DNA of 64,000 nucleotides from positions 33,394 to 97,393 of the forward strand of contig CAKUYE010000009.1 in assembly GCA_934702375.1 (NCBI GenBank). The letters are read 5' to 3'. The notes beneath the pieces were generated by a model that worked only from the letters and a program-made list of their open reading frames with translations, searched no databases and was not told the DNA's origin. Each line of letters starts with the position of its first letter. Within the stretch, counting starts at the first letter, position 1. The position numbers and the translations under genes are program-made. This document shows positions 51,825 to 60,310 of the stretch, one piece after another. The DNA is from an uncultured Bacillota bacterium (lineage in GTDB: Bacteria; Bacillota; Dehalobacteriia; UBA7702).

Positions 51825-53513
51825 TTACTTTCCTTTCTTAAAACCGTCCTTCATCGTTACAATACGGTTAAAGACCGGAGTACCGTCTTCGGTTTTGCCG
51901 TCGGCAACGAAATAACCATTGCGCAGGAACTGGAAGCGCTGTCCTTTTTCCACGTCGGCCAAGCTTTTTTCCAGTTTCACACCGGAGACGATTTTCAGAG
52001 AATCCGGATTCAAATTATCAATAAACTCACCGTCTTCAGGATTTTCCTTTGCGAAAAGTCGGTCATAAAGACGCACCACACCGTCAACGGCGGCGCAATC
52101 GGCAACCCAATGGGCGGTTCCCTTTACTTTACGGCCATCCTTTGCCCAACCGCCGCGACTTTCCGGATCATAGGTACAGTGAAGCTCAATAATCTCACCG
52201 TTTTCATCCTTAATGACATCTTCGCATTTAATATAGTAGGCATTTTGCAAACGCATTTCGGTACCGGGGGAAAGTCGGTGGAATTTTTTCGGCGGATCTT
52301 CCATAAAATCGCTGCGTTCAATATAGACAACCTTACCAAAGGTAATCTCACGGCTGCCATCTTCTTCCCGTTCAGGGTTGTTGGCAGTTAAAAAAGTTTC
52401 CGTCAGATCATCGGGATAGTTGGTAATCACGACCTTCAAAGGATCCATAACTACCATACGGCGCTGTGCCGTATAGTTCAGGTGATCCCGAACGAAAAAT
52501 TCCAACTGAGCCATATCCACGGTACTGTTGGCCTTGGCGACCCCGACACTCTCACAAAAATCCCGAATGGCTTCCGGCGGATAACCCCGACGCCGCATAC
52601 CGGAAAGGGTCAGCATACGAGGATCATCCCAACCATCAACAATACCGTCATCCACCAGCTTTTTCAGCTTGCGTTTGGACATGACCGTATAATTAACATT
52701 CAAACGGGCAAATTCGATCTGCCGACTTTTCACCGGCATATCAAGAGCTCGGATAATCCAGTCGTACAGAGGACGGTGAGCCTCAAATTCAATGGTGCAG
52801 AGAGAAAATGTCACCCCTTCCAAAGAGTCGGAAAGCGGATGAGCAAAATCATACATGGGATAGATGCACCATTCATCTCCGGTACGGTGGTGGTGAGCAC
52901 GCTGAATGCGATAAATCACCGGATCGCGCATATTTAAATTGGGGGATGCCATATCAATTTTCGCCCGAAGGGTTTTTGAGCCATCGGGGAATTCCCCGGC
53001 TTTCATCCGACGGAAGAGATCCAGGTTCTCCTCAACGCTGCGGTTGCGATAAGGGCTTTCCTTGCCCGGTTCTTTTAAAGTACCGCGATAGGCCCGAACT
53101 TCTTCGCCATTAAGATCGCAAACATAGGCAAGCCCCTTCTGAATCAAGGCTTCAGCCAATTCGTACAGACGGGGAAAATAATCCGAAGCATAAAAGACAT
53201 TGTTCCACTCATAGCCAAGCCATTCAATGTCTTCCTTAATGGAATCAACGTATTCCACATCTTCTTTCCCGGGGTTCGTATCATCAAAGCGAAGGTTGCA
53301 AATACCATTGTATTTGCTTGCCATACCAAAGTCTACGCAAATCGCTTTGGCATGGCCCAAATGCAGGTAGCCGTTGGGTTCCGGCGGAAAACGAGTCTGA
53401 ACTTTGTTAAAGACGCCGTTTTCCAAATCTTCTTCGATAAAATGTTCAATAAAGTTTTTTGATTCTCTTACTTCCGCTTCTTTTTCTGCGGACGGAGTAT
53501 TTGTATGATCCAT
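51825..53513 (-). CDS. glnS: Glutaminyl-tRNA synthetase
   Basis: A 562-aa class I synthetase charging tRNA-Gln directly. It has the HIGH-type motif PPEPNGYLHLGHAKAI near 43-58, NLRFDDTNPGKE, VMSKRKLKKL as the KMSKS-type motif near 270, and the C-terminal anticodon-binding beta barrels ending VFNRIVTMKD. Most Firmicutes use the GatCAB amidation route instead, so its presence is a useful taxonomic marker and suggests acquisition in the lineage. Confidence 0.95.
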   Translation of the reverse strand: MDHTNTPSAEKEAEVRESKNFIEHFIEEDLENGVFNKVQTRFPPEPNGYLHLGHAKAICVDFGMASKYNGICNLRFDDTNPGKEDVEYVDSIKEDIEWLGYEWNNVFYASDYFPRLYELAEALIQKGLAYVCDLNGEEVRAYRGTLKEPGKESPYRNRSVEENLDLFRRMKAGEFPDGSKTLRAKIDMASPNLNMRDPVIYRIQRAHHHRTGDEWCIYPMYDFAHPLSDSLEGVTFSLCTIEFEAHRPLYDWIIRALDMPVKSRQIEFARLNVNYTVMSKRKLKKLVDDGIVDGWDDPRMLTLSGMRRRGYPPEAIRDFCESVGVAKANSTVDMAQLEFFVRDHLNYTAQRRMVVMDPLKVVITNYPDDLTETFLTANNPEREEDGSREITFGKVVYIERSDFMEDPPKKFHRLSPGTEMRLQNAYYIKCEDVIKDENGEIIELHCTYDPESRGGWAKDGRKVKGTAHWVADCAAVDGVVRLYDRLFAKENPEDGEFIDNLNPDSLKIVSGVKLEKSLADVEKGQRFQFLRNGYFVADGKTEDGTPVFNRIVTMKDGFKKGK

Positions 53514-53577
53514 TATTCCCTCCCAATGAAGTTATCATGTACCAAAAGGACAGATTTTACCAATATAATATTAAATA

Positions 53578-53606
53578 ATTATACCACGCATTGCACATTG
53601 TGGCAA
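53578..53606 (-). promoter_or_regulatory. Promoter of glnS
   Basis: TTGCCA (complement of 53606-53601), 17-base spacer, TATAAT (complement of 53583-53578). The leader before glnS is only about 60 bases and no T-box features are visible. The rest of the gap to 53703 shows nothing recognisable. Confidence 0.82.
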
Positions 53607-53703
53607 GAATTACGGCAAAAATAACCCGGGAAAGAGCACATCAAATCGCTTATATCTCCATAGAGACGAATTCGTCATTACCCAAGAAGTTTCCTATATC
53701 TTC

Positions 53704-54384
53704 CTACTGCACCTCCACTTTTACCTTTCCGGGTTCTACAAGAATCCGTTCTAATGGTCCACGTATAAGAGCTGTGACCTTTTTCACAACAAAGCCGGTG
53801 CATAATGCAGTAATGACCGTACCCTCCCTGGTACCGATGATCGTTCCATGGAAGAAAAACAGAGAAAGAATAACCGAAATCGCTACACAACTAACATCAA
53901 AGGCGACTTTAAGATCTCCAAAATTTTTTCCTGTTTTATCGGCAATGGCTTTTACAAAAGCTTCGCCGCAGTTTAATATGACATTGGCAATCACCGCCAG
54001 AGAAACGCCGCAGGCGAGTACAAATACACCGCAAAACACCAGACACAACTTTACGAAATAGTTCGACACCGGAATAAACGATACGCACCACAAACCAAAA
54101 TCGGTAAAAGCACCAAAGAGAAAGGATAGCGGCAACTGCAAAAATTGGATGGACTGAAAGTCATGCTTTAAAATCAATATCTGTCCCAAAATCAACAGGC
54201 AATGCCAAAGCACCAGCCAAACACCCATTGACAGAAAAGTATATTTGCAGCTGAAAATATTCGGAACCGATGCAATGGGAGACATACCCAAATCGCTGTG
54301 TCGAGTCAAAGCAATCCCAAAGGCACAGACGAAAAGGCTGAGAACAAATAACGCATATCTTTTTAACAACTCTTTTTTTGTCAT
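53704..54384 (-). CDS. YczE/YitT-type integral membrane protein
   Basis: A 226-aa membrane protein with about five hydrophobic segments. It has the family motif FGIALTRHSDLGMSPIASVPNIF near 22-44 and the later FGAFTDFGLWCVSF and GEAFVKAIADKTGKNFGDLKVAFD. YczE affects surfactin-type synthesis in Bacillus; the molecular function is unknown. Translation probably depends on the leader ORF ending 10 bases upstream (TAA, GGACAAGATC, ATG). Confidence 0.85.
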   Translation of the reverse strand: MTKKELLKRYALFVLSLFVCAFGIALTRHSDLGMSPIASVPNIFSCKYTFLSMGVWLVLWHCLLILGQILILKHDFQSIQFLQLPLSFLFGAFTDFGLWCVSFIPVSNYFVKLCLVFCGVFVLACGVSLAVIANVILNCGEAFVKAIADKTGKNFGDLKVAFDVSCVAISVILSLFFFHGTIIGTREGTVITALCTGFVVKKVTALIRGPLERILVEPGKVKVEVQ

Positions 54385-54394
54385 GATCTTGTCC

Positions 54395-54493
54395 TTATTT
54401 TACATGAAGTAAATGCAGCTTTTTTCCATACAAAAAATCATCTGCAACAACAGATGACGGCATAAATCTCATATATTTGATCTTTGCTTGCAT
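54395..54493 (-). CDS. 32-codon leader ORF upstream of the YczE-type gene
   Basis: ATG at 54493 follows AGGAG by five bases and the frame MQAKIKYMRFMPSSVVADD... runs to a TAA at 54397-54395, just 10 bases before the membrane protein start. The first codon is about 10 bases from the expected transcript start. Codons 13-21 lie in a hairpin followed by T6 (54457-54432), so ribosome movement could decide between termination and read-through. No similarity recognised; the peptide is basic and hydrophobic in its second half. It could be a regulatory leader peptide or simply a translational coupler. Confidence 0.6.
   Translation of the reverse strand: MQAKIKYMRFMPSSVVADDFLYGKKLHLLHVK
54432..54457 (-). 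terminator. Terminator-like hairpin inside the leader ORF
   Basis: TCATCTG (complement of 54457-54451), six-base loop TTGTTG, CAGATGA (complement of 54444-54438), then six T (54437-54432). A short but perfect stem, positioned within codons of the 32-codon ORF. Confidence 0.6.
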
Positions 54494-54503
54494 TCCTACT
54501 CCT

Positions 54504-54532
54504 ATTATACTCTCCCGGTATCTCCATGGCAA
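54504..54532 (-). promoter_or_regulatory. Promoter of the leader ORF / YczE-type unit
   Basis: TTGCCA (complement of 54532-54527), 17-base spacer, TATAAT (complement of 54509-54504). Predicted start lies at the leader ORF's ribosome site, so its message may be nearly leaderless. Confidence 0.85.
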
Positions 54533-54581
54533 CGAATATGATAATAAAAATATTGTCCTTTTATCAAGTATACGTTAATTT

Positions 54582-54611
54582 AAAGCTCCCGACTCTTCCG
54601 TCGGGAGCTTT
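54582..54611. terminator. Terminator of the proB...methyltransferase operon
   Basis: A perfect 12-bp stem AAAGCTCCCGAC/GTCGGGAGCTTT with six-base loop, 8 bases after the methyltransferase stop. T-runs are short (TTTAAATT) on the minus strand. Confidence 0.8.
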
Positions 54612-54619
54612 AGACGATA

Positions 54620-55399
54620 TTATTTCTTTTTCAATACAGTGATATGTTTAAAAGGAAGCTCTGTTAAAAGCTCACCGAAGCATAATTCTTCCATATCATT
54701 GCGAAGCAAAAATCCGGCATCACCGGCGGCATCTTCCAGTTCATCCCGATAATAGATCGCCAAACGATGCGTTTCACAAATACGGCGATAGGATTCCTTC
54801 TCTTCATGAATGAATGCCGTATAGGACAAGTATGCGGCATCTTCCGCATCTTTTTTATGCTCTTCTTCGTCAAGATCATCTGCCAACTGAGTACTCCAAA
54901 GCAAATAATCATCGCCGTGACGATCATAAAAATCACCATAATCTGCAAGCTCATCAAAGTAGCCCCGCTCCTGCCAGGAAAAAATAAGGTATCCACCCGG
55001 CTTTAACGCTTCGTAACCGCAACGAAAAAAAGCAGAGGCATCCTCCAGGCTTTCCAAATGATGAATGGTTTCTCCCAGACAATAAATGACATCATAGGGA
55101 TGCTCCGTAGTAAAGCAACGCATATCTCCGGTAAGGACATGACCGGGTAGATGCTGATGATGAAGCTTTTCTGCTAAAATACAGCACATTCCCTCGGAAT
55201 AATCCAAGCCATCGGTTTTGATGCCCATTTTAAGCAGAGGGATCATATGACCACCGCTACCGGCTCCCACATCAAGGGTGCGGCCATGAGTGCGGTCAAT
55301 TTGAAACAAAAAGCGATAAACCGCTTCGGCTTCGGTTTCGTAATTGATGTGATCCATAAAACGGTCATAATAGGGAGCAAGGTTTTCGTACACCTTCAT
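54620..55399 (-). CDS. Class I SAM-dependent methyltransferase
   Basis: A 259-aa soluble methyltransferase. It begins YENLAPYYDRFMDHINYE, with motif I TLDVGAGSGGHMIPLL near 40-55, GLDYSEGMC, and YDVIYCLGETIHHL near 103-116. The C-terminal half is acidic (DDLDEEEHKKDAED). This type regularly sits after rsfS and yqeK in Firmicutes; the substrate is not established. 3-base gap from rsfS. Confidence 0.88.
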   Translation of the reverse strand: MKVYENLAPYYDRFMDHINYETEAEAVYRFLFQIDRTHGRTLDVGAGSGGHMIPLLKMGIKTDGLDYSEGMCCILAEKLHHQHLPGHVLTGDMRCFTTEHPYDVIYCLGETIHHLESLEDASAFFRCGYEALKPGGYLIFSWQERGYFDELADYGDFYDRHGDDYLLWSTQLADDLDEEEHKKDAEDAAYLSYTAFIHEEKESYRRICETHRLAIYYRDELEDAAGDAGFLLRNDMEELCFGELLTELPFKHITVLKKK

Positions 55400-55402
55400 A
55401 AT

Positions 55403-55792
55403 TTACTCGCTTTCTGCTTCCGTTTCTTCCTCGGGAATCACATTCCCATCCAAGTCAAAACGAGTGAATTTTGCATCTTTCCAAAGCCGGGGAAGTTTAT
55501 AATATTCTTCCTCTTCCGGTAAAAATACGTGAATGATAAGGTCACTATAATCCAAAAGGATCCAGCCACCGGCTTGATAACCTTCTACACGAAGGGGGCG
55601 TTCACCCTTTTCTTCCAGCTTGTCCATAATTTCATCAGCAATGGCCTGGGATTGCGAACGGTTTTTTGCCTGACAAATCACAAAACTTTCGGCAATCTGC
55701 GTAATTTCTGCAACATCAAGAAGCTGAAGGTCAAACCCCTTTTTTTCTACAATAACTTGAATAGCAATTTCTGCTTTTTCTCTTGCGTTCAT
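55403..55792 (-). CDS. rsfS: Ribosome silencing factor RsfS
   Basis: A 129-aa protein binding L14 to block subunit joining under starvation. It carries KGFDLQLLDVAEITQIAESFVICQA-type N-terminus, SQSQAIADEIMDKLEEKG and GWILLDYSDLIIHVFLPEEEEYYKLPRLW. The tail from about 105 is acidic. Confidence 0.95.
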   Translation of the reverse strand: MNAREKAEIAIQVIVEKKGFDLQLLDVAEITQIAESFVICQAKNRSQSQAIADEIMDKLEEKGERPLRVEGYQAGGWILLDYSDLIIHVFLPEEEEYYKLPRLWKDAKFTRFDLDGNVIPEEETEAESE

Positions 55793-55799
55793 ATTGTTG

Positions 55800-56348
55800 T
55801 TATTTTCTCCTTTCCTGATCCAGGATGTTTTTTAATGCAACGGTTTTAGGATGAACGGCATAACCGCGTGCTTCGCAATAAGCAATTTCATTGGAAAGTG
55901 CAGTGTAAAATGCTCCATCCAAATCAACAAAACCCATTTCACGCAAAGCGTCCACGCCTTCATAGGAGCGCCGCGGTTCTGTTTTATCGGCCAAAAATAC
56001 GATACGATCTAAAATTCCCATGGTTTCATCACCTACGGTGTGGGCAGAAACGGCATGAAGCATTTCTTCATCATCAATATGGTAGTTTTCCTTCATAACC
56101 GCCGCAGCCAATGCGCCATGGAGCAAAAGAGGCTCTGCCTCTTCTTCTTTTCCCACCGGAATACCCCGTTCTTTGGCAAGAGCAATAGCGGTTTTTGAAG
56201 GGATCTCTCTGGCAATATCATGAAAAATACCGCAGAGATAAGCTTTCATAGGGTCATAATTATGAGCAATGGCAAAATCGTAGCAAAGCTTTGCCACCGA
56301 AATACAATGAGCCATGCGAGATTCCTTTAACGGTTTTAGTTCGATCAT
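55800..56348 (-). CDS. yqeK: YqeK HD-domain Ap4A hydrolase
   Basis: A 182-aa HD-domain phosphohydrolase hydrolysing symmetrical diadenosine tetraphosphate. Metal ligands: His in RMAHCISVAKLC, CGIFHDIAREI (HD), LLLHGALAAAVM, HAVSAHTVGDETMG and FLADKTEPRRSYEGVDALRE. Sits between nadD and rsfS, the usual order. Confidence 0.93.
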   Translation of the reverse strand: MIELKPLKESRMAHCISVAKLCYDFAIAHNYDPMKAYLCGIFHDIAREIPSKTAIALAKERGIPVGKEEEAEPLLLHGALAAAVMKENYHIDDEEMLHAVSAHTVGDETMGILDRIVFLADKTEPRRSYEGVDALREMGFVDLDGAFYTALSNEIAYCEARGYAVHPKTVALKNILDQERRK

Positions 56349-56361
56349 GATGATTCCTTTG

Positions 56362-56955
56362 TCACAAATACAATTGATGTTTCTTGATATACGCTGCCAC
56401 CGACGGCGGCGTCAATTTGCTGATATCCTCTTTTGCAGCTACGCGGCGGCGTATTTCCGAGGAGGAAATAGCCAATGCCGTTTCGGCAAAGATACGAATG
56501 CGATCGCTGTATTTTTTTACGGTAGGGTCATCCTTTTCGAAAGAATAGCCAGGTCTGGCAGCCGCAATAAAACGGCATTTTGCCATCAATTCATCGGCGC
56601 GATACCAGGTAGCGATCTCCGAAATGGCATCGGCTCCGGTAATGAAATATAAATCAATATCATCACCGTATATCTCGTAAAAATAATTCACGGTATCCAA
56701 AGCATAAGAGTACCCCGGACGTTCTATTTCAACGGTGGAAATGGAAAAGCCATAATGTCCATCAATCGCAGCTTTTACCATTGCCAGGCGATCCGTTGCC
56801 GGAGTGATACGAAGATTTTTTTTGTGGGGAGGATTTCCCGATGGCACAAATACGACCTCATCAAGGTGATAACGACACAACACCTTACTTGCGGTGATGA
56901 TATGACCATAGTGGATGGGATCAAAGGTGCCACCCATAATACCAATTTTTTTCAT
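56362..56955 (-). CDS. nadD: Nicotinate-nucleotide adenylyltransferase
   Basis: A 197-aa nucleotidyltransferase making NaAD in NAD synthesis. It has the N-terminal MGGTFDPIHYGHII, VPSGNPPHKK near 37-46, FITGADAISEIATWYRA and the C-terminal ISSSEIRRRVA. 15 bases after proA. Confidence 0.96.
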   Translation of the reverse strand: MKKIGIMGGTFDPIHYGHIITASKVLCRYHLDEVVFVPSGNPPHKKNLRITPATDRLAMVKAAIDGHYGFSISTVEIERPGYSYALDTVNYFYEIYGDDIDLYFITGADAISEIATWYRADELMAKCRFIAAARPGYSFEKDDPTVKKYSDRIRIFAETALAISSSEIRRRVAAKEDISKLTPPSVAAYIKKHQLYL

Positions 56956-56970
56956 TTTTTATATCTGCTC

Positions 56971-58221
56971 TTATTCCCGGATCTGACCTGTTCCGCAAAT
57001 CACATATTTTTCTGTTGTCAATGCTCTCAATCCCATTGGGCCTCGAGCATGGAGCTTTTGTGTGCTGATGCCGATTTCGGCACCAAAGCCAAATTCGTTA
57101 CCGTCGGTAAAACGAGTAGAAGCATTCACATAAACAGCGGCAGCATCAACGGTTTCGGTAAAATAACGGCTGCGGCGATAGCTTTCAGTAATAATTGCCT
57201 CACTGTGTCCCGAAGAATAACGAGCGATATGATCCACCGCATCTTCGATGCTATCCACAACCTTTACCGCAAGGATATAATCAAGAAATTCCGTTTCCCA
57301 GTCTGCTTCCGTTGCGGGTACTGCTTCTTCCAGCAATGCACATGTTTTATTGCAGCCACGAATTTCCACATTTTTTTTCTTTAATTTTTCAGCCAATGTC
57401 GGCAGAAAAGCTTCTGCAATATCTTTATGCACAAGCAGCGTTTCGGCGGCATTGCAAACAGCAGGGCGCTGAGTTTTTGCATTAAAAACGATTTCTACAC
57501 CCATTGGAATGCTGCCGTATTTATCCATATAAATATGACAATTGCCGGTACCGGTCTCAATGGAAGGAATGGTAGCATTTTCCACCACAAAGCGAATCAA
57601 ACCTGCACCGCCCCGTGGGATCACAACATCGACGTATTCTCTCATTTTCAACAAAACCGAAACGGCTTTTCGATCAGTGGTCGCTACAAATTGCAAAAGG
57701 TTTTCATTAAGCCCACTGCTTTTTAACGCTTCCCGCAAGATTTCTGTAATACACAAATTGGAGTGAAACGCTTCGCTGCCACCTTTCAAAATCACAGCAT
57801 TACCGGTTTTCAAACAAAGACCGGCAGCATCAGCAGTTACATTAGGACGAGCCTCATAAATGATTGCCACAACGCCAAGAGGAACTCGTTTTCTTGCGAT
57901 TTCAAGCCCGTTGGGCCGCCGCCACTGCTCTATGGTCTCTCCAATAGGGTCATTAAGGGTCATCAGCGCTTCCAAGCCTGCTGCCATACCATCAATACGT
58001 TTCACATCCAGCTTCAAACGATCAAGAAGAGCATCGGTCAAACCTTTTTCTCTGCCTTTTGCCATATCTTTTTCATTTTCCGCCAGAATCACAGCTTCTT
58101 TCTCCCGCAAAGCCTTCGCCATCGCAGCCAGTGCCGCATCTTTTTTCGTCACTGATAATACAGCGCCTTCTTTGGCGGCAATTTTGGCATTTTTCCCCAG
58201 AGAATGAATATATTCTTCCAT
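56971..58221 (-). CDS. proA: Gamma-glutamyl phosphate reductase
   Basis: A 416-aa NADPH-dependent enzyme of proline synthesis. Motifs: VPLGVVAIIYEARPNVTADAAGLCLKTGNAVILKGG-type region at about 115-150 (split here: RPNVTADAAG, VILKGGSEA), the catalytic cysteine in RPAVCNAAETLLVH near 255, and ASTRFTDGNEFGFGAEIGIST. Starts 3 bases after the proB stop. Confidence 0.96.
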   Translation of the reverse strand: MEEYIHSLGKNAKIAAKEGAVLSVTKKDAALAAMAKALREKEAVILAENEKDMAKGREKGLTDALLDRLKLDVKRIDGMAAGLEALMTLNDPIGETIEQWRRPNGLEIARKRVPLGVVAIIYEARPNVTADAAGLCLKTGNAVILKGGSEAFHSNLCITEILREALKSSGLNENLLQFVATTDRKAVSVLLKMREYVDVVIPRGGAGLIRFVVENATIPSIETGTGNCHIYMDKYGSIPMGVEIVFNAKTQRPAVCNAAETLLVHKDIAEAFLPTLAEKLKKKNVEIRGCNKTCALLEEAVPATEADWETEFLDYILAVKVVDSIEDAVDHIARYSSGHSEAIITESYRRSRYFTETVDAAAVYVNASTRFTDGNEFGFGAEIGISTQKLHARGPMGLRALTTEKYVICGTGQIRE

Positions 58222-58224
58222 CGA

Positions 58225-59322
58225 TTATTCCTCCATAACCATGTTATCACAGTGAATCACTTCGCTGATATCCGCATCGGAGCAATGTTTTCCCATCGTA
58301 TCGCGAATCGTATCCGAGCTATAATTTGTGATCCCGCGAGCGATGGTTTTACCGTTGGTGCAAACAACCGTTACCACACTATTTTCGGTAAAATCACCCT
58401 TTACTCCTACAATGCCCACGGGAAGCAAGCTTTTATTTTTGTTTAGAGCACAAGCAGCCCCCTCGTCGATCAGAATGCAACCGCTGGGTTCACTGGCATA
58501 GGCCAGCCAACGATCCCTTTGGCGTAAACCGTGTTCCGAGGGCAGGAAAACCGTGCATTTACCATCCGCTTCTAAACAATTTTGAATATTCTGTACATCT
58601 TTTCCCATGGTGATCGCCAGAGGAATGCCACTTTGCACCGAAATATGAGCTGCTTCCACTTTACTTTTCATGCCGCCGCTGCCAACAGAAGAGCCTACAC
58701 CGCCGGCGAGAGCAGAGATTTCCGGAGTGATTTCTTTTACGACGGGAATGTGCTTTGCAGCGGGATCTTTTCTTGGATCACCGGTATAAAGACCATAGAT
58801 ATCCGAAAGCAAAAATACAAGATCCGCATCGAGAAGATTGCCTACAAGAGCAGCTAAAGAGTCGTTTTCACCAAATTTCAATTCTTCCCAGGCAACGGTA
58901 TCGTTTTCATTGATGATCGGAATAATCCCCTCATTTAACAAAATATTTAATGTATTTCTCGCGTTGATATATCGCTGACGGTCTGCAATGTCCCCTCTTG
59001 TTAATAGAACCTGAGCTACAGAAATACCGCAAACACTGAAAAAGCTATCGTAAAGAGCCATGAGCTTTGATTGCCCCACCGCAGCGGCAGCTTGTTTTGA
59101 AGGGATTGCATTGCCCTTATGATCCGAGGAGAGATGCGGCCGCCCCAAAGCAACCGCTCCGGATGACACCAAAATGATCTCTTTTCCGCTCTTATGCAAG
59201 TTTGACCACAATGCAACCAAATGGTGCAACCCGGGGCCGTCAATATGGCCGGTTTCCTCCAGCAAGGTAGAACTTCCAATCTTAAATACAATGCGTTTTG
59301 CTTTGGCTAAAACATCGTTCAT
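58225..59322 (-). CDS. proB: Glutamate 5-kinase with PUA domain
   Basis: A 365-aa first enzyme of proline synthesis. The amino-acid kinase domain is residues 5-255: VFKIGSSTLL, LVSSGAVALG, INENDTVAWEELKFGENDSLAALVG, GVGSSVGSGGMKSKVEAA. A PUA domain follows at about 275-355 with GCILIDEGAACAL and ARGITNYSS. Feedback inhibition by proline is usual in the family. First gene of proB-proA-nadD-yqeK-rsfS-methyltransferase. Confidence 0.96.
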   Translation of the reverse strand: MNDVLAKAKRIVFKIGSSTLLEETGHIDGPGLHHLVALWSNLHKSGKEIILVSSGAVALGRPHLSSDHKGNAIPSKQAAAAVGQSKLMALYDSFFSVCGISVAQVLLTRGDIADRQRYINARNTLNILLNEGIIPIINENDTVAWEELKFGENDSLAALVGNLLDADLVFLLSDIYGLYTGDPRKDPAAKHIPVVKEITPEISALAGGVGSSVGSGGMKSKVEAAHISVQSGIPLAITMGKDVQNIQNCLEADGKCTVFLPSEHGLRQRDRWLAYASEPSGCILIDEGAACALNKNKSLLPVGIVGVKGDFTENSVVTVVCTNGKTIARGITNYSSDTIRDTMGKHCSDADISEVIHCDNMVMEE

Positions 59323-59364
59323 ATCAAGTACCTTTACCTTCTTGTGAAGATTCTATAATATCAT

Positions 59365-59394
59365 ATCTTATCACAGAACTATTGTAGGATGCAA
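59365..59394 (-). promoter_or_regulatory. Possible promoter of proB
   Basis: TTGCAT (complement of 59394-59389), 18-base spacer, TAAGAT (complement of 59370-59365), about 40 bases before the proB ATG. Confidence 0.5.
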
Positions 59395-59448
59395 TGATTT
59401 TCCCTTTCTCTCCGGGAAAAATCGGTAGATTTTTTGTAAAAAATCCGT

Positions 59449-59479
59449 AAAATACCCCGACAATTTTTTTGCCGGGGTA
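59449..59479 (-). terminator. Terminator of the IseA-like lipoprotein gene
   Basis: TACCCCG (59453-59459) pairs with CGGGGTA (59473-59479) around an A/T-rich loop; the minus strand then reads TTTTACGG. It lies 10 bases beyond the stop. Confidence 0.75.
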
Positions 59480-59489
59480 CATTATCAAA

Positions 59490-60173
59490 TCAGTAAATCG
59501 ATTCAAATTGGGTAAAGACCCAAGAACTTCCTGTCTTTTCATAAAGGAAATCAATATCTTCGTTGCCGACCACTTTTCCGGTATTCGGATCAATGGTTTC
59601 AACGGTAATGGTATAAGTAAGGGAATTATCATCCTGAGCGGTAATCCCCTGTTTTATGATGTCGCCCCGAGTGATATCACTGCCGCGGTCTGCCAACAAT
59701 TCGTAAAAAACACCATCTTCCTCCACATAACGGCCATCGTTCAAAAGCTTTGCCGCCAGGTCTTCCGAAAAATATACATTTACATCTTTTATCAATGCGG
59801 TTAAAGAATGATAACGGCTATCGTTCACCTTGGCATAACCGGTGATGCCGTTTACGGTGTAAAATTTCTGCACGCCGTTTTCGTCCTGCTCGTTGTCAGT
59901 GTTTAAAGGCTTCAAGTCAAAAACCTGCCAAACACTATCTGCGGCCTCGTAAATTGACTTCATTTCCGTATCGGTAAAGCCGCCGCTATCGGTAGAATTG
60001 CCGGTTTCAGCATTTGCCTCGGTTTCTGTATTTTCAGTGTTGTTTACATCCGTATTTTCATTGGTAGCAATATCCGGTGCGGTAGAATCCGTTTGCGGTG
60101 CGGCATTTTCATCGCATCCGAATAAAAACAATGTCATGCAAGCCATAAAGATCAGACATAAAATTCGTTTCAT
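59490..60173 (-). CDS. Secreted lipoprotein, IseA DL-endopeptidase-inhibitor-like
   Basis: A 227-aa exported lipoprotein: MKRILCLIFMACMTLFLFGC with the lipid-modified cysteine at 20. A Thr/Asn/Glu-rich linker of about 45 residues follows, then a domain from about 70 with AADSVWQVFDL, FYTVNGITGYAKVNDSRY, YFSEDLAAKLLNDGRYVEEDGVFYEL, and YTITVETIDPNTGKVVGNE...WVFTQFESIY. This pattern resembles the IseA/YoeB family that inhibits cell-wall DL-endopeptidases. ATG 60173 is eight bases after GGAGG. Function is inferred from partial family likeness. Confidence 0.72.
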   Translation of the reverse strand: MKRILCLIFMACMTLFLFGCDENAAPQTDSTAPDIATNENTDVNNTENTETEANAETGNSTDSGGFTDTEMKSIYEAADSVWQVFDLKPLNTDNEQDENGVQKFYTVNGITGYAKVNDSRYHSLTALIKDVNVYFSEDLAAKLLNDGRYVEEDGVFYELLADRGSDITRGDIIKQGITAQDDNSLTYTITVETIDPNTGKVVGNEDIDFLYEKTGSSWVFTQFESIY

Positions 60174-60196
60174 AAAAAATACCTCCATTTTCTCCC

Positions 60197-60225
60197 ATTA
60201 TATTTGTTTTTTTGGTAGCTGTCAA
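60197..60225 (-). promoter_or_regulatory. Promoter of the IseA-like lipoprotein gene
   Basis: TTGACA (complement of 60225-60220), 17-base spacer, TATAAT (complement of 60202-60197), immediately after the terminator of the upstream EamA gene. Confidence 0.9.
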
Positions 60226-60248
60226 ATCCGATCTGTGAATATTTCGTG

Positions 60249-60289
60249 AAAAAATCAGGCTGCTGAATATGACGATTCGGCAACCTGAT
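60249..60289 (-). terminator. Terminator of the rplU-rpmA-obgE-yhbY-EamA transcript
   Basis: ATCAGG (60254-60259) pairs with CCTGAT (60284-60289), extended by TGC/GCA and GAAT/ATTC, then six T on the minus strand. 21 bases after the EamA stop. Confidence 0.85.
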
Positions 60290-60310
60290 CTCTTGATCTA
60301 AAATATTTTG

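Noticed and set aside
53514..53577. T-box leader before glnS
   Set aside because: The leader after the promoter is only about 60 bases, too short for a T-box, and no specifier loop or T-box sequence is visible.
53591..54061. Plus-strand frame of 156 codons opposite the YczE-type gene
   Set aside because: Antisense to a well-supported membrane protein, no ribosome site or family likeness.
59324..59632. Minus-strand frame of 102 codons between the lipoprotein and proB
   Set aside because: Overlaps the lipoprotein C-terminus in another frame and contains the terminator and proB promoter; no ribosome site.
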